From QHXW01 sp963752965 (GTDB lineage Bacteria > Acidobacteriota > Terriglobia > Bryobacterales > Bryobacteraceae), in assembly GCA_963752965.1 (NCBI GenBank), contig CAVWAJ010000014.1, positions 248,001-312,000 of the forward strand: a stretch of 64,000 nt of DNA, given 5' to 3'. The notes beneath the pieces are model-generated. The model was not told where the DNA came from. It saw only the letters and a program-made list of their open reading frames with translations, and did not search any database. The position numbers and the translations under genes are program-made. Shown here in pieces: positions 25,310-34,910 of this stretch; position 1 is the stretch's first letter, and every line of letters starts with the position of its first letter.

Positions 25310-26581
25310 CTACGCTGCTTTCCGAGCCTCACGCAGGACTTCTCGCAGCCGCCTGGCGATGAGCAACTCCTCGCCAGGTTGCAGAGTTGCCGAGATGATC
25401 TGGATGCGGTCTGGTTCCGGGCTTTCAGGCGCCTTGGGATCGCCCTCTCTTGCCCCCGGAACTGCACTGGGATTCCGCTGCGTTGCCACCTCAATTCGCG
25501 GCTCGCCATCTAGCAGCTTCTTGGCGCATTCCGCCATTGTGAGCTTAAACGCCGCTTCGTCCCATCTCACGATCAGGGAGGGACCGGCATAGGCGGTTCG
25601 GGTCTCGGTGGTCACGCCCGGAACGGTCTCGACCACCTGCGCGATCCGTCTAATCTGCTTATCCCATTCCCGGTCGAGGCCCTGCAGGTTCATTTTCGTC
25701 CACGCCTCCACAGCCGCCAGCAAGCCCATGATTTCCTCCTTACCTACCTTCATGGGCCGGCACACGGCTCCTTCCCACGGGGAGGAATTGGCAAGCGCGG
25801 CTTCAATGAGATCCTTGCGGCCTAACAGAAGACCCGTACACTGAGGCCCGCACAATCCTTTGCCGCCGCTGAAGGTGTACAAATCGACACCCATTTTGCC
25901 GGGGAGGTAAAAGTTCTCCATCGGGGGAACGCGGTCCGCCCAGTCCACCAACATCGGCACTTTTGCCTTCTTGGTAATGGACAATGCCTTTTCCAACCGT
26001 TCGCCCTCAGCCATGGTGTAAACCATGGCCGTCTTCTCGGTAATGGCGCGTTCCAATTCGTCTTGTGTGTATGCCAGCACCAGCTTCCCGCCGGCGCCGC
26101 GGATGGCGCTGTCAAACAAACTCCGTCCACCCAGCATGATGACTTCGTTTTTCAAACCAGCGGAGTCCGGAAGTTGCCAGATCTTGGCCGGGTCAGTGCC
26201 GGCGATACAAGCCGCGGTCGCGACAGCCATGGCGCCCGCAGCACCCGAGGTGACGAGTCCTGCTTCCGCGCCGGAAAGTTCAGCCAGTCGCCGGCCTACG
26301 GCGCGATGCAGTTCCCAAATATTGACGAAGTACTCGGCCGCCTGTTGTTTGGCAGCCTTCACCTCGGGCAGTTCAAGGGTGCCGCTGATATAGGTCCACG
26401 GCCCCTTTGCGTTGATGATCGGTTTCACTCCGATCCGTGTGTAAGTGTTGTCGTAGCGGTTCCGTTTCGCCACCCCAAAGGCCTTCTCGAACAGGCCTTG
26501 AGTTGTGATGTAGCCGAGAAGTGGGAGTGCGCCCATCCACTTCATAAAGGCGCGCCGATTACTCGAAATAGATTGCTGCAT
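25310..26581 (-). CDS. SelA-like PLP-dependent enzyme, exported
   Basis: A 423-residue member of the selenocysteine synthase-like PLP fold (SelA/DgaE group). The PLP lysine is K241 in FSGGKGLCGPQ and the pyridine-binding aspartate D213 in MLVDWADRV; the cofactor region LVTSGAAGAMAVATAA is intact. The N-terminus (NRRAFMKWMGALPLLGY) is Tat-signal-like, so the enzyme probably acts outside the cytoplasm, unlike true SelA. Related proteins eliminate ammonia from amino-sugar acids (for example D-glucosaminate 6-phosphate). A DapA-like aldolase gene lies 89 bases upstream in the same direction, suggesting elimination followed by aldol cleavage. The substrate is unknown. Confidence 0.82.
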   Translation of the reverse strand: MQQSISSNRRAFMKWMGALPLLGYITTQGLFEKAFGVAKRNRYDNTYTRIGVKPIINAKGPWTYISGTLELPEVKAAKQQAAEYFVNIWELHRAVGRRLAELSGAEAGLVTSGAAGAMAVATAACIAGTDPAKIWQLPDSAGLKNEVIMLGGRSLFDSAIRGAGGKLVLAYTQDELERAITEKTAMVYTMAEGERLEKALSITKKAKVPMLVDWADRVPPMENFYLPGKMGVDLYTFSGGKGLCGPQCTGLLLGRKDLIEAALANSSPWEGAVCRPMKVGKEEIMGLLAAVEAWTKMNLQGLDREWDKQIRRIAQVVETVPGVTTETRTAYAGPSLIVRWDEAAFKLTMAECAKKLLDGEPRIEVATQRNPSAVPGAREGDPKAPESPEPDRIQIISATLQPGEELLIARRLREVLREARKAA

Positions 26582-26670
26582 AGCTCGTCCTCTCTGGCGA
26601 AGGGACGCGGCTCCCGCGCCGGGCGCCCTTCAGTCCTGATGTCGCTTACCTGCGCCCGGTTGCGCCCGCT

Positions 26671-27675
26671 TCAGACGCGCAGGTAAGGTTTCAATCCCTC
26701 GAATGCGGCGTCGATCTCCGCTTTGATTTCGGGCGACATGCTGGTGCGCGGAATCCGCGTGACGGAGGTCTTGAAGACCCCGCGGCGGTGCAGCATGTGT
26801 TGGTATCCCAGTTCCACAAGCTCTTCGAGATTGATCAGCGGCAGCAGGTGCATGAATATCTCTCGTGCCTTCCGGGGATTTCCCGCCTGCCACGCGTCCC
26901 AGATCTGCACGTACACGTCCGTGTATCCGGCGCCAGGCATGGTGCCATCCGATCCCTGGCCCATCTCGGCGAGCATGCCCCGCCCACCGTCACCGCTGAA
27001 AACGCGCTTCATCGGCGGCCGGTGGGCCTGCAACTCCCGCATTCGGTTGAGCACCGGGCTTAGTTCCTCCTTGATGTAGCCGAGATTGGGATGTGCGTTA
27101 GCCAGTCCAATGACGAACGGCACCGGCATGTGCGTCGGGTTATGCGGGCCAGTGTCCTGAATAAAAATGGGCCGGTCGGTGGCACTGGCGAGCGTGCCGT
27201 AGTACGTGCGATAGTCTTCGAGAGAGCCGCCCTTCTCCGGCGGAATGGCGATGAATGCGTCGGGCGACAGCTTCTCGGTATGCCGTAGGTAATTCAAAGC
27301 AGCAGCTGTGTCGGGACCCTGCACGCCAAAAACCACGGCCGCTGGTTTACCCTTGGCCGCATCGGCGATCACCTCAAAGCCGTGCAAACGCTCTTCTACC
27401 GTGAGCCGGTTGTACTCGCTCGCCATTTGCGGCCACACAATGCCGTGCGCTCCGCAGCGGTTCTGCCAATCGACCTCGCGCGCCAGGTCTTCATAATCGA
27501 CAGCCTTGGATTCGGTATACGGCGTGGCAACAATGACGAAGATGCCGCGAAGCGGCTTATCGGGCCGAGCGCCGGCGCGAACGGAAATAGCCGCTCCGGC
27601 CAGCGTTGCTAGGAAACTGCGTCTATTCGAGCCTTGAGTGCCCGCATTTTGACCGCCCATGCCCGTCGTTGCCAT
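26671..27675 (-). CDS. DapA-like (dihydrodipicolinate synthase family) aldolase, Tat-exported
   Basis: A 334-residue TIM-barrel of the DapA/NanA family. The Schiff-base lysine is K202 in LGYIKEELSP. The Tyr-Tyr pair normal after the fifth strand is replaced by PPEK (FIAIPPEKGG), so activity may differ from classical aldolases. The N-terminus carries SNRRSFLATLAGAAISV, a Tat signal. It is the first gene of a pair with the SelA-like enzyme, which points to a keto-deoxy-acid type pathway. Upstream on the same strand, TATACT at about 27714-27719 could be a -10 element, with no clear -35. Confidence 0.82.
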   Translation of the reverse strand: MATTGMGGQNAGTQGSNRRSFLATLAGAAISVRAGARPDKPLRGIFVIVATPYTESKAVDYEDLAREVDWQNRCGAHGIVWPQMASEYNRLTVEERLHGFEVIADAAKGKPAAVVFGVQGPDTAAALNYLRHTEKLSPDAFIAIPPEKGGSLEDYRTYYGTLASATDRPIFIQDTGPHNPTHMPVPFVIGLANAHPNLGYIKEELSPVLNRMRELQAHRPPMKRVFSGDGGRGMLAEMGQGSDGTMPGAGYTDVYVQIWDAWQAGNPRKAREIFMHLLPLINLEELVELGYQHMLHRRGVFKTSVTRIPRTSMSPEIKAEIDAAFEGLKPYLRV

Positions 27676-28344
27676 CAGTTACTGACCTGACCGGTATTTT
27701 GGACCAGTTCGATAGAGAGTATAACTCTTGTGTGTGACCCGCAACTGGCCACCCAGTTTCCGGTTTGGGCGTTTTATTCAAGTTGACGTGACCGCCACGG
27801 GTCCTATGTTCAGCAATGGGGAGCACCGCGGTGCCAGCTACCCGGTACGAACCGCCGCCCCGCATTCTTCATTACATGGGGATTTCGCGACAGTAATCGG
27901 AGTTTGCTGCGTAACGCGTGAGCGAAGGGCAGACCGGCACGGATTCCATGTATGACCTGGACAGTCGGGCCGAAACCGATGGAAGTCGTGCCCGTGCCTC
28001 TTCCAGCACTCTTCTTTCCGATTCCGCTCGCGCCCGCGTTGGACGTCATACCAGGTCCAAGCCCGAGCCGCCGACGTTTCGGAGCGAGCGGCCTTTGACA
28101 CCAACCACTCTTATGCGCAGATGGCCGACGGCAGCATATTCCGAACCCGGTGGTGACCGAGAAGCTGCTGGAACTGGCCCAGAGCGCTATGCCCACCAGA
28201 TCAACATGGGCGCAAGGGCAAACGGTGGATCTGACCCTCATGGATCGGCTCTGAGTTGCGCGGAGGGTGCACTAAATCAGGCGCGCTTCTGGCGAGAGCC
28301 CGATCTTCCCGCCTCCGAAGCAATCTGCATGCGTGCCGTCGCGG
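27676..28344. other. Gene-free gap with decayed coding traces
   Basis: No intact gene. A third copy of the ATTACATGGGGAT motif lies at 27864-27886. At about 28080-28240 plus-strand frames read ERAAFDTNHSYAQMADGSIF and, shifted by one base, NPVVTEKLLELAQSA, which look like pieces of one decayed protein that I could not name. Confidence 0.4.
27864..27900 (+). repeat. ATTACATGGGGAT motif, copy 3
   Basis: ATTCTTCATTACATGGGGAT followed by TTCGCGACAGTAATCGG, the best match to copies 1 and 2. Confidence 0.5.
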
Positions 28345-30978
28345 CTAGTACTTGCGCAGGAACTCCTCGACGCTGGGCTGCTGCGCGGCTTTGTTAACGG
28401 CACAGAGACGAATATACTCCAGCGACTGATCTAAATTGCGCTTGGCACCGGGGAAGCGATCCACCTTGGGCGCGAAAAAGGCATTCACCTCTTCGGCCGA
28501 TTTCTCGTCACAGAGCCAGCCGCCCACGAAGGGCAGAAACTCGCCGATCCCGAACGCTCCGGTTGGTATGCGAGCGGCGATGGCGTCGTAGTTCTTCTGG
28601 ATGAAGTTAAAAGGCAATCGCGGAGTCTCGGGTGGGGAGAGCCGGCTAAACAGCAGTGGAAACATGGACTCGCGGAGGTCGAATTCTGGTTTGAGCATTA
28701 GCCCTATGGCCGCCTCAGCGATTGCGGGATCGCGGAAAGATCCCAATGCGCCGAAAATCAAACCGCGCTGCTGACGGTCCTGGGTAGCGGGAAGGGCGGC
28801 CACCAATTGCTTGAAAAACGCTTGGTCGCCGGTGCGGGCAGACACTGTGAGCACAGCATCGACGATGTCGGGATCCACGGATTTCCGGTCGGTGAGCCAA
28901 TTTTCGGCTAGCTGGCGGGCTTGCGCGGCCAGATCTTGGCCATTTCCCCGAACCGCAACGAGCGGAACGAGACGGGTGCGCAGCAGGTGCGTTTCCGGTT
29001 CTTCCCCAGGCTTCGCGTTCCAACCTAATTGATGGGCGCGGTCGCCGAAGGTCTTGGCGACGAAACGCGAATAGTTGGGCCGCAGATCGATGGGAACGAG
29101 GTTGACATAGACGCCTTCGGTGATCCTTATGGCCGAGCTGACGACCTGGCGCACCGGATCGCCGGCAAAACGGGGAACCAATGCCAGCGCGTCGCCGGCC
29201 TTGATCTCGCCAAAGGATGTGAGGGCATTGACGTCGCCCAAGGTAGCGACTCGCTCAGCGGCGGAGAGCTGCCGACCGCCATCGTCCAGCAAGGCGCCGA
29301 GCAGACTTCCTTCGTAGCGTGTACGGTAATAGCCTTTACCGTCGGCGTTGGCCATGACCCAAGCGGGGCAGCTTTTGGCCTGAGGAAGCTTCCACTCGGT
29401 GGAGGCCTCGGTCAAAAGCGTACAGTCGCGATAGGAAGCGCTGCCATTACCGTAGCGGGCGCATACCGGGATTTGCCAAGTATGGTTCGCGGAGCCGGTC
29501 GATCCCAGCGGGAGGGCTCGCTTCTGGGTGAGATGCAACGTAGGGCCGGCGCCATCACAATCTAATTTCACCGAGACGAGCGGCGCACCCGGTTGGTTGA
29601 GGAAAGTCGAGAAGGGCCGGGCGACGGACTGGCTGCCGACCGAACCGAGCGAATCCAGGAAATCACCGGCAGTAGCGTTGCGCGACGAGTATTGGCGGAG
29701 GTAGCGTTGCACGCCGTGCTGGAAGGCCTCCTCGCCCATCCAGCTTTCGAACATGCCGATGACTGCTTCCCCCTTGGAATAGGTGATGTTGTCAAACGCG
29801 TTGGCGATGTCGGCGATGTTCTCGATGGGCTGTCGGATCTGGCGCGTGGAGACAAGGGTATCCTGCTCCATGACCGTCGAGCGGGTATTTTGCTCATCCA
29901 GCTTGGTATTCCATTCCGGCTTCCAATGCCGAATCACCTTGGAAGACATCCAAGACGCGAAGGCTTCGTTGAGCCAGATATCATCCCACCACGCGGTGGT
30001 CACGAGATCGCCGAACCATTGATGTGCCATCTCGTGCGCGGCGATGCTCGCGAAACCGCGTTGGCGACCGATGGTGTCCTCCGTGGGCTCGCAAAGCAGG
30101 ATCGTCTGACCGTAGGTGATTAGCCCGGCGTTTTCCATGGCTCCGCCGAACAAGGGAACCGAGAGGGCGTCCAGTTTGGAGTACGGGTAAGGGATGCCGA
30201 AATAGTTTTCGAGCTCGTCTAATAGCGGACCGATGGTCTGAGCGGCGTACTGGGCCTGCACGCGCTTGCCCTTGGGAGTGATGACGCGCAGCGGGGTGTG
30301 ATTGCGGCCGGCCTTACCGGCGTCCACGAAATCAAACGGTCCAACGCCCATGGCGACTAGGTAACTGGGCAGGGGCTTGGTTTCGCCGAAAACCACTTTC
30401 TTGCGGCCTCCGGCTTCGGGTGTTTCTGATTGCACGAGCGTGTTGGAGACGGCGGTGTCTTGCTGGTTGACATGCAGAGTGAGTTGCCAGGGAACCTTGA
30501 AACTGGGCTCATCTAAGCACGGGAATGCCTGGCGGGCGTCGATGGATTCGAACTGGGAGAAGACGTACCAGTCGTCGCCTTCTTTGAGCTTGAACAATCC
30601 GCTGGTGCCCTTAGTGTTGAATTCTCCGTGATAGGCGATCCGAAGGGTGGCGGAGCCCACGGGAGCCATGGAGGGAAGCGCAAATCCGGCGAACTCCTTG
30701 CCGCCGGGCTGAACCTTGGCCGCCACCTCGGAGCCCGCCGTGACCAACTTGGCATCGTCAATGGTCAGATTGCGGGCATTGAGCCAGATAAGATCCGTGG
30801 GCTTGCGAATGTCGAGATCGACTTCGACTTTACCGTTGAAGGTGTCCTGTTCGGGGATCACGGTCAAGTCCAGGCGATAGCGCCGGGGCTGTACGTCGTC
30901 TCCCAGGCGCAGCTTGGGAGGCTCGGCGGCTGATGCCAGGGAGATCAGGCAAAGGAAAGCAACGCAATACTCAGGCAT
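28345..30978 (-). CDS. M1-family zinc aminopeptidase, secreted
   Basis: An 877-residue metallopeptidase with a signal peptide (CVAFLCLISLASAA). The exopeptidase motif GGAMEN is at residues 278-283 and the zinc site HEMAHQWFGDL at 315-325, with the third ligand E338 in WLNEAFASW, so all catalytic residues are present. The C-terminal half is the ERAP1-like helical domain (LARQAQ-type solenoid, residues about 530-877). It removes N-terminal residues from peptides, probably in the periplasm or outside. It is not clearly linked to its neighbours. Confidence 0.93.
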   Translation of the reverse strand: MPEYCVAFLCLISLASAAEPPKLRLGDDVQPRRYRLDLTVIPEQDTFNGKVEVDLDIRKPTDLIWLNARNLTIDDAKLVTAGSEVAAKVQPGGKEFAGFALPSMAPVGSATLRIAYHGEFNTKGTSGLFKLKEGDDWYVFSQFESIDARQAFPCLDEPSFKVPWQLTLHVNQQDTAVSNTLVQSETPEAGGRKKVVFGETKPLPSYLVAMGVGPFDFVDAGKAGRNHTPLRVITPKGKRVQAQYAAQTIGPLLDELENYFGIPYPYSKLDALSVPLFGGAMENAGLITYGQTILLCEPTEDTIGRQRGFASIAAHEMAHQWFGDLVTTAWWDDIWLNEAFASWMSSKVIRHWKPEWNTKLDEQNTRSTVMEQDTLVSTRQIRQPIENIADIANAFDNITYSKGEAVIGMFESWMGEEAFQHGVQRYLRQYSSRNATAGDFLDSLGSVGSQSVARPFSTFLNQPGAPLVSVKLDCDGAGPTLHLTQKRALPLGSTGSANHTWQIPVCARYGNGSASYRDCTLLTEASTEWKLPQAKSCPAWVMANADGKGYYRTRYEGSLLGALLDDGGRQLSAAERVATLGDVNALTSFGEIKAGDALALVPRFAGDPVRQVVSSAIRITEGVYVNLVPIDLRPNYSRFVAKTFGDRAHQLGWNAKPGEEPETHLLRTRLVPLVAVRGNGQDLAAQARQLAENWLTDRKSVDPDIVDAVLTVSARTGDQAFFKQLVAALPATQDRQQRGLIFGALGSFRDPAIAEAAIGLMLKPEFDLRESMFPLLFSRLSPPETPRLPFNFIQKNYDAIAARIPTGAFGIGEFLPFVGGWLCDEKSAEEVNAFFAPKVDRFPGAKRNLDQSLEYIRLCAVNKAAQQPSVEEFLRKY

Positions 30979-31431
30979 GGGAGTTTACCAGGACTTCCAA
31001 TTTGACCGCGTGGAGAGCGAGATCCCCCCATCATCACCAAATCGGCCTTTCTCCGGCGCCCAGGGAGACACTTTGGAAAATGCTGCTTTTCGATTGAGTG
31101 CCAGGCTAAGAGTCTATCATCGCCCAAGCGCGTTGACTGGATTGACGCTGATCCTCAATGGTGGTGTTGACCGGATATCTTTGCGCGTCTCAGGCCAAGC
31201 ATTTACGATAGCTGGCGACAACAGCGCTACCAACAACCTAACCGTTAGCGCATTACATGGGGATATATCAACAGGAATCGGCAATGTGCATTTCTCGGTA
31301 CGCATGGGCGTGCCAATCTGAACAGCGTCCGTCTGCACCCCGAAGCACTTCAGCGAATCGGCTCACCGCATCGACCCGTTCGGATTTCGGCGCATCACCT
31401 GTCGTGGCAAGCACCTGCTCGCGATTCACCT
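30979..31431. other. Gap without recognised gene
   Basis: The 450 bases between the aminopeptidase start and the kinase stop hold the fourth ATTACATGGGGAT copy (31250-31265). One plus-strand frame (LILNGGVDRISLRVSGQAFT) and one minus-strand frame (VNREQVLATTGDAPKSERVD) look protein-like, but neither has a credible start or a family match. Confidence 0.35.
31250..31287 (+). repeat. ATTACATGGGGAT motif, copy 4
   Basis: GCATTACATGGGGATATATC followed by AACAGGAATCGG; it shares CAG.AATCGG downstream with copy 3. Confidence 0.45.
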
Positions 31432-33546
31432 TCAAGCCGTCTGGATGACCGAGATGGCAGCCGGGGTCAGCGGGGGGCCAGTCGTGGAACCCTTGTGCAG
31501 TTTGCTAAAACGAGCCGTGAACAAGAAGGTGCTTCCTATCCCCACGGTACTCTCCACCCAAATGCGTCCACCCATCATCCCGACCAGGCGCGACGAAATG
31601 GCCAGCCCTAAGCCAGTCCCCCCATGTTTCCGGGAAATGGATCCGTCGGCTTGACGAAATGCCTCAAATATGATTTCTTGCTTGTCGGCCGGTATGCCGG
31701 GCCCCGTGTCCTGAACCATAAATCTCGCGCAGATTGTATCTTCGCTTTCCGACTCAACGCTCGCCTCAACCGTGACGGAGCCGCGCTCGGTAAATTTGGT
31801 GGCGTTACCGATCAGGTTCAGCAAAACTTGCCGCAGGCGTACCGGATCCGCCAATACTTGACCGTGCAGCGCGGGTGACACCATGTAGCCTAAATCAATA
31901 TTCTTCTGAGTGGCCATCGTTTTGAGGAAATTTGTGGCGTCTCTGACCACACCAACGATCGAAGTCGGAATCGGATTCAATTCCAGCCGACCCGCCTCTA
32001 TTTTTGAAAGATCCAGAATCTCATTCAGGAGAGATAAGAGGGATTCCGCAGAGCTTACCACATCGGTTAGGAATTCCTGCTGCTCTTCGTGAGAGGTACT
32101 ATCCATCGCCAGACTACTCATCCCGATAATGGCGTTCATCGGCGTGCGGATCTCATGGCTCATGTTAGCCAAGAACTCGCTCTTGAGCTGAGTCGCCGCG
32201 TTTGCCGATTGCAACGCAACCGCGAGCTCATCCTTCTGCCGGAGCAACTCCGCAGTCTGTGCACGCACGCGCTTTCGCAGTATGAGCACCCATGCCGCAG
32301 CCGCGAGCGCCAATAGTGTCACAAACCCCAGAACGGATAGCACGCGCTCGCGAGTCCACCAGGACGGGCTCCGGGTAATCACAATGTCTCGAAACGACCG
32401 TAACCGGATCCTGAACGATTGTAACTTTCCTTCTGCGTCTTTGTCCGTGAGGCAAATTCCGGTCAATCGCAGTAGACTACCCTCGTGAAGGTGGTGCCTT
32501 GAGTCCACCGGTGCTCCTATTAAGAATGCGCGAAAGGTTCTCTCGCCGCGCTTGAGGATCAGTGCCGCTTCGTCGGGGAGAACCGACTGCGCAGTGAGTT
32601 GACCGTCAAGGGTGACCAGCGCTGCATCGTACTTGTCATCGACGGCGTCATCCGGCTTGATCATTTGCGGCACCGGCGGCGGGCCAGCCCCAATGCGGCG
32701 GAATATGGCATCCTGCAGCACGGGCATGGAGTCCATGAATCCCGAGAAACCAACGGCTTCTATCCTGTCGCCGGGCTCCAGCGTAGATGCCTGACTGGTT
32801 TCAACGCTCACATTACCGGTATCGTCCGCCAAGTAGAGCTTCTTCCCCTCAAACTGCGCGGTAACAATACCATGGATTTTCAGGCGATGCTTCGGCTGCG
32901 CGGTCAACGTGAATCCCTGCAAGTCCGCGATCGGCTTCTCGCGTAACGCGAACGGATCTTGCTCGGCGGCTGCGATGGTAACCACATAGCGGAACGAAGG
33001 CGAGTTCAGCACCACACCGACAAGCTGGGTTTTTTGATTGAAAAACGAGCCAGCAGCTCCATCCACGCGCACTATGGAACCTATCAGGCCGGGTGGGATT
33101 CCACTGGGATCAGGAACGCGAACAAAAATCCGCCCTCCAGGCACTTCCAGGACAAGCTGTGGCCGGTTGGTGTGTGCAGGCACCTCGGCGGATCGCACTA
33201 TACCTTCCACTTCAACCCACTGACAATCGACACTGGCCGAAGCCAATTCATCAAATGTCACTCGTCTGGGCTTTGGCATAGGCGCCTGGCCGATTACGGT
33301 CCAGCGCGGCGTGTGAATATCCGGAGATACGTTTTCCTGGACAGCGTTCCCCCACAAATCGATCCATTGGCCCGGAACGGTAACGGGCAGGCCCTTCAAC
33401 CACTCGACCCATACGGCTCCGGTGTCGTCCTGTACGAACATATCTGGGCTGGCGCTGTCGAAATAGGTTACAACCCCTCTTAGATGAACTGGATAGCCAC
33501 GCCGGACCTGCTCAAGAGGCAGCGCACGGATTTGAGATACTTTCAC
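31432..33546 (-). CDS. Sensor histidine kinase, 5' end separated by an IS3 insertion
   Basis: The remaining 704 residues from a GTG at 33546 hold a sensor part of OB-fold-like repeats (VHLRGVVTYFDS; KIHGIVTAQFEGKKLYLADD), one transmembrane helix (401-424), HisKA with H464 in SHEIRTPMNAI, and a complete HATPase (LRQVLLNLIGNATKF; DTGPGIP; GGTGLGLAIS). The signal peptide is missing: it lies on the other side of the IS3 element (34977-35056), in frame when the IS and one CCCT copy are removed. Without it the sensor domain cannot be exported, so the kinase is probably inactive as a sensor. There is no receiver domain. Confidence 0.88.
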   Translation of the reverse strand: MKVSQIRALPLEQVRRGYPVHLRGVVTYFDSASPDMFVQDDTGAVWVEWLKGLPVTVPGQWIDLWGNAVQENVSPDIHTPRWTVIGQAPMPKPRRVTFDELASASVDCQWVEVEGIVRSAEVPAHTNRPQLVLEVPGGRIFVRVPDPSGIPPGLIGSIVRVDGAAGSFFNQKTQLVGVVLNSPSFRYVVTIAAAEQDPFALREKPIADLQGFTLTAQPKHRLKIHGIVTAQFEGKKLYLADDTGNVSVETSQASTLEPGDRIEAVGFSGFMDSMPVLQDAIFRRIGAGPPPVPQMIKPDDAVDDKYDAALVTLDGQLTAQSVLPDEAALILKRGERTFRAFLIGAPVDSRHHLHEGSLLRLTGICLTDKDAEGKLQSFRIRLRSFRDIVITRSPSWWTRERVLSVLGFVTLLALAAAAWVLILRKRVRAQTAELLRQKDELAVALQSANAATQLKSEFLANMSHEIRTPMNAIIGMSSLAMDSTSHEEQQEFLTDVVSSAESLLSLLNEILDLSKIEAGRLELNPIPTSIVGVVRDATNFLKTMATQKNIDLGYMVSPALHGQVLADPVRLRQVLLNLIGNATKFTERGSVTVEASVESESEDTICARFMVQDTGPGIPADKQEIIFEAFRQADGSISRKHGGTGLGLAISSRLVGMMGGRIWVESTVGIGSTFLFTARFSKLHKGSTTGPPLTPAAISVIQTA

Positions 33547-33627
33547 GAGAGGCAGCTGAGATGTGTCACTTGGGGGGCCCTTGACCTGCCTCGATTTTCT
33601 CTACCAACCGTAACTGAGACGCTCGGT

Positions 33628-34620
33628 CTACTGTAACTCCTCTTTTCCCATCCCGTCGGAGCCGCCCGTCGCACCATCCTCCAATGCAGAACGGCACGCA
33701 GCGGTCAAGGGCGCGCCGGTTTTTGGCGTGGCGTTAGCGAACCCTTGACCGTGAGTACCGTTCTGCGACCGCTCACCTGCGACGGGCGGCTCTGGCGGGA
33801 TGGGTGTTGTTAACCCCATCCTGTTGGTGGGCTCAGAGCAGGCTTTGGCGAATTCCTCTGGTGTTCGATACGCCAAGCTGCTGTGTGGCCGCTCCCCGTT
33901 GTATTCCATACGCCACCGTTCGATCTTTTCTTTTGCGTCCGTCAGCGTCGTGAACCAGTTGTGATTCAGACACTCATCACGGAATCGCCCGTTGAAGCTC
34001 TCGACATGACCGTTCTGCATGGGTCGGCCAGGTTGAATGTGCAGCAGCGTGATCTGCCTTTCCTCGCACCAAACGATAAAGTGTCGGCTCGTGAATTCCG
34101 GCCCGTTATCACACCGAATCACTTCCGGCTTCCCACGCTGGCTGATGATCCAGTCCAGCACGCGAGTCACTCGGCCACTCGACAAGCCTGTGTCGACCTC
34201 GACAGCTGGACACTCGCGCGTGAAACTGTCTACGACGGTCAGCATGCGCAGCCCTCGTCCGGTGGCCAAGCCATCGGACACGAAATCGATGGCCCATTCC
34301 TGGTTGGGCTTGTGCAACAACGTGCCTTCCGGCGCCGGTCTCACCAGCCGCTTCCGTTTCAGCCTTCGTACCGCCAGATGTTCTTCGCTGTATATGCGGT
34401 ACACCCGTTGCGCGCTGGCTTGGCATCCGCTGCGCTCCAGCAGCGCGCACAGACGCCGGTAACCGTAGCGCGGTTTCTGCCGCGCCAGGGCGATCAATTT
34501 GCTGCGCAACTCGGCATTGTGGTCCGGCCGCGGCTGATATCGGTAGGTGGTCCGATCCATGGACATGAGCTTGCAGGCTTGGCGCTCCGAGTATTCATAC
34601 TCGCTCATCACCAACGCCAC
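33628..34620 (-). CDS. IS3 transposase OrfB (DDE integrase)
   Basis: A 330-residue DDE transposase: HTH_21-type start (MSEYEYSERQACKLMSMDRT), first Asp in WAIDFVSD, second in VIRCDNGPEF, and Glu in HVESFNGRFRDECL, then the family end NGERPHSSLAYRTPEEF. It is in the -1 frame relative to orfA. The fusion OrfAB, made by frameshifting at AAAAAAC (34651-34657 on the complementary strand), would be the active transposase. The C-terminal 60 residues are unusually Gly/Thr-rich. Confidence 0.93.
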   Translation of the reverse strand: MALVMSEYEYSERQACKLMSMDRTTYRYQPRPDHNAELRSKLIALARQKPRYGYRRLCALLERSGCQASAQRVYRIYSEEHLAVRRLKRKRLVRPAPEGTLLHKPNQEWAIDFVSDGLATGRGLRMLTVVDSFTRECPAVEVDTGLSSGRVTRVLDWIISQRGKPEVIRCDNGPEFTSRHFIVWCEERQITLLHIQPGRPMQNGHVESFNGRFRDECLNHNWFTTLTDAKEKIERWRMEYNGERPHSSLAYRTPEEFAKACSEPTNRMGLTTPIPPEPPVAGERSQNGTHGQGFANATPKTGAPLTAACRSALEDGATGGSDGMGKEELQ

Positions 34621-34634
34621 ATCCTGCCGCAGAC

Positions 34635-34910
34635 CTACAAGCTCCAGCCGTTTTTTCGGATCACCGCCTTCAGTGCCTCTTTGTCGAGGCTGAGGTCTGC
34701 GACCATGTGCTTCAGCCGGCGGTTCTCATCTTCCAGTTCCTTTAGTCGCCGCGCTTCGCTGACTTCCATGCCACCGTACTTGCTCTTCCAGGTGTAGATC
34801 GTCGCCTCGCTGACGCCCAACTCCCGGGCGACCTCCTTCACCGTCCGGCCTGCCTCCACCTGCTTCAGCACGCCGATGATCTGTTCTTCTGGGTGCTTGC
34901 CCTTCTTCAT
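34635..34910 (-). CDS. IS3 transposase OrfA (HTH)
   Basis: A 91-residue protein starting MKKGKHPEEQIIGVLKQVEA, with a helix-turn-helix (TVKEVARELGVSEATIYTWK) and a leucine-zipper-like helix (RLKELEDENRRLKHMVADL). The ATG at 34910 is the usual OrfA start; the frame is open to 34943. Its end overlaps the frameshift window CGA AAA AAC. Confidence 0.9.
   Translation of the reverse strand: MKKGKHPEEQIIGVLKQVEAGRTVKEVARELGVSEATIYTWKSKYGGMEVSEARRLKELEDENRRLKHMVADLSLDKEALKAVIRKNGWSL

Noticed and set aside
30914..31321. 135-codon frame after the aminopeptidase start
   Set aside because: Begins antisense within the signal-peptide region and includes a dispersed repeat; no family match.
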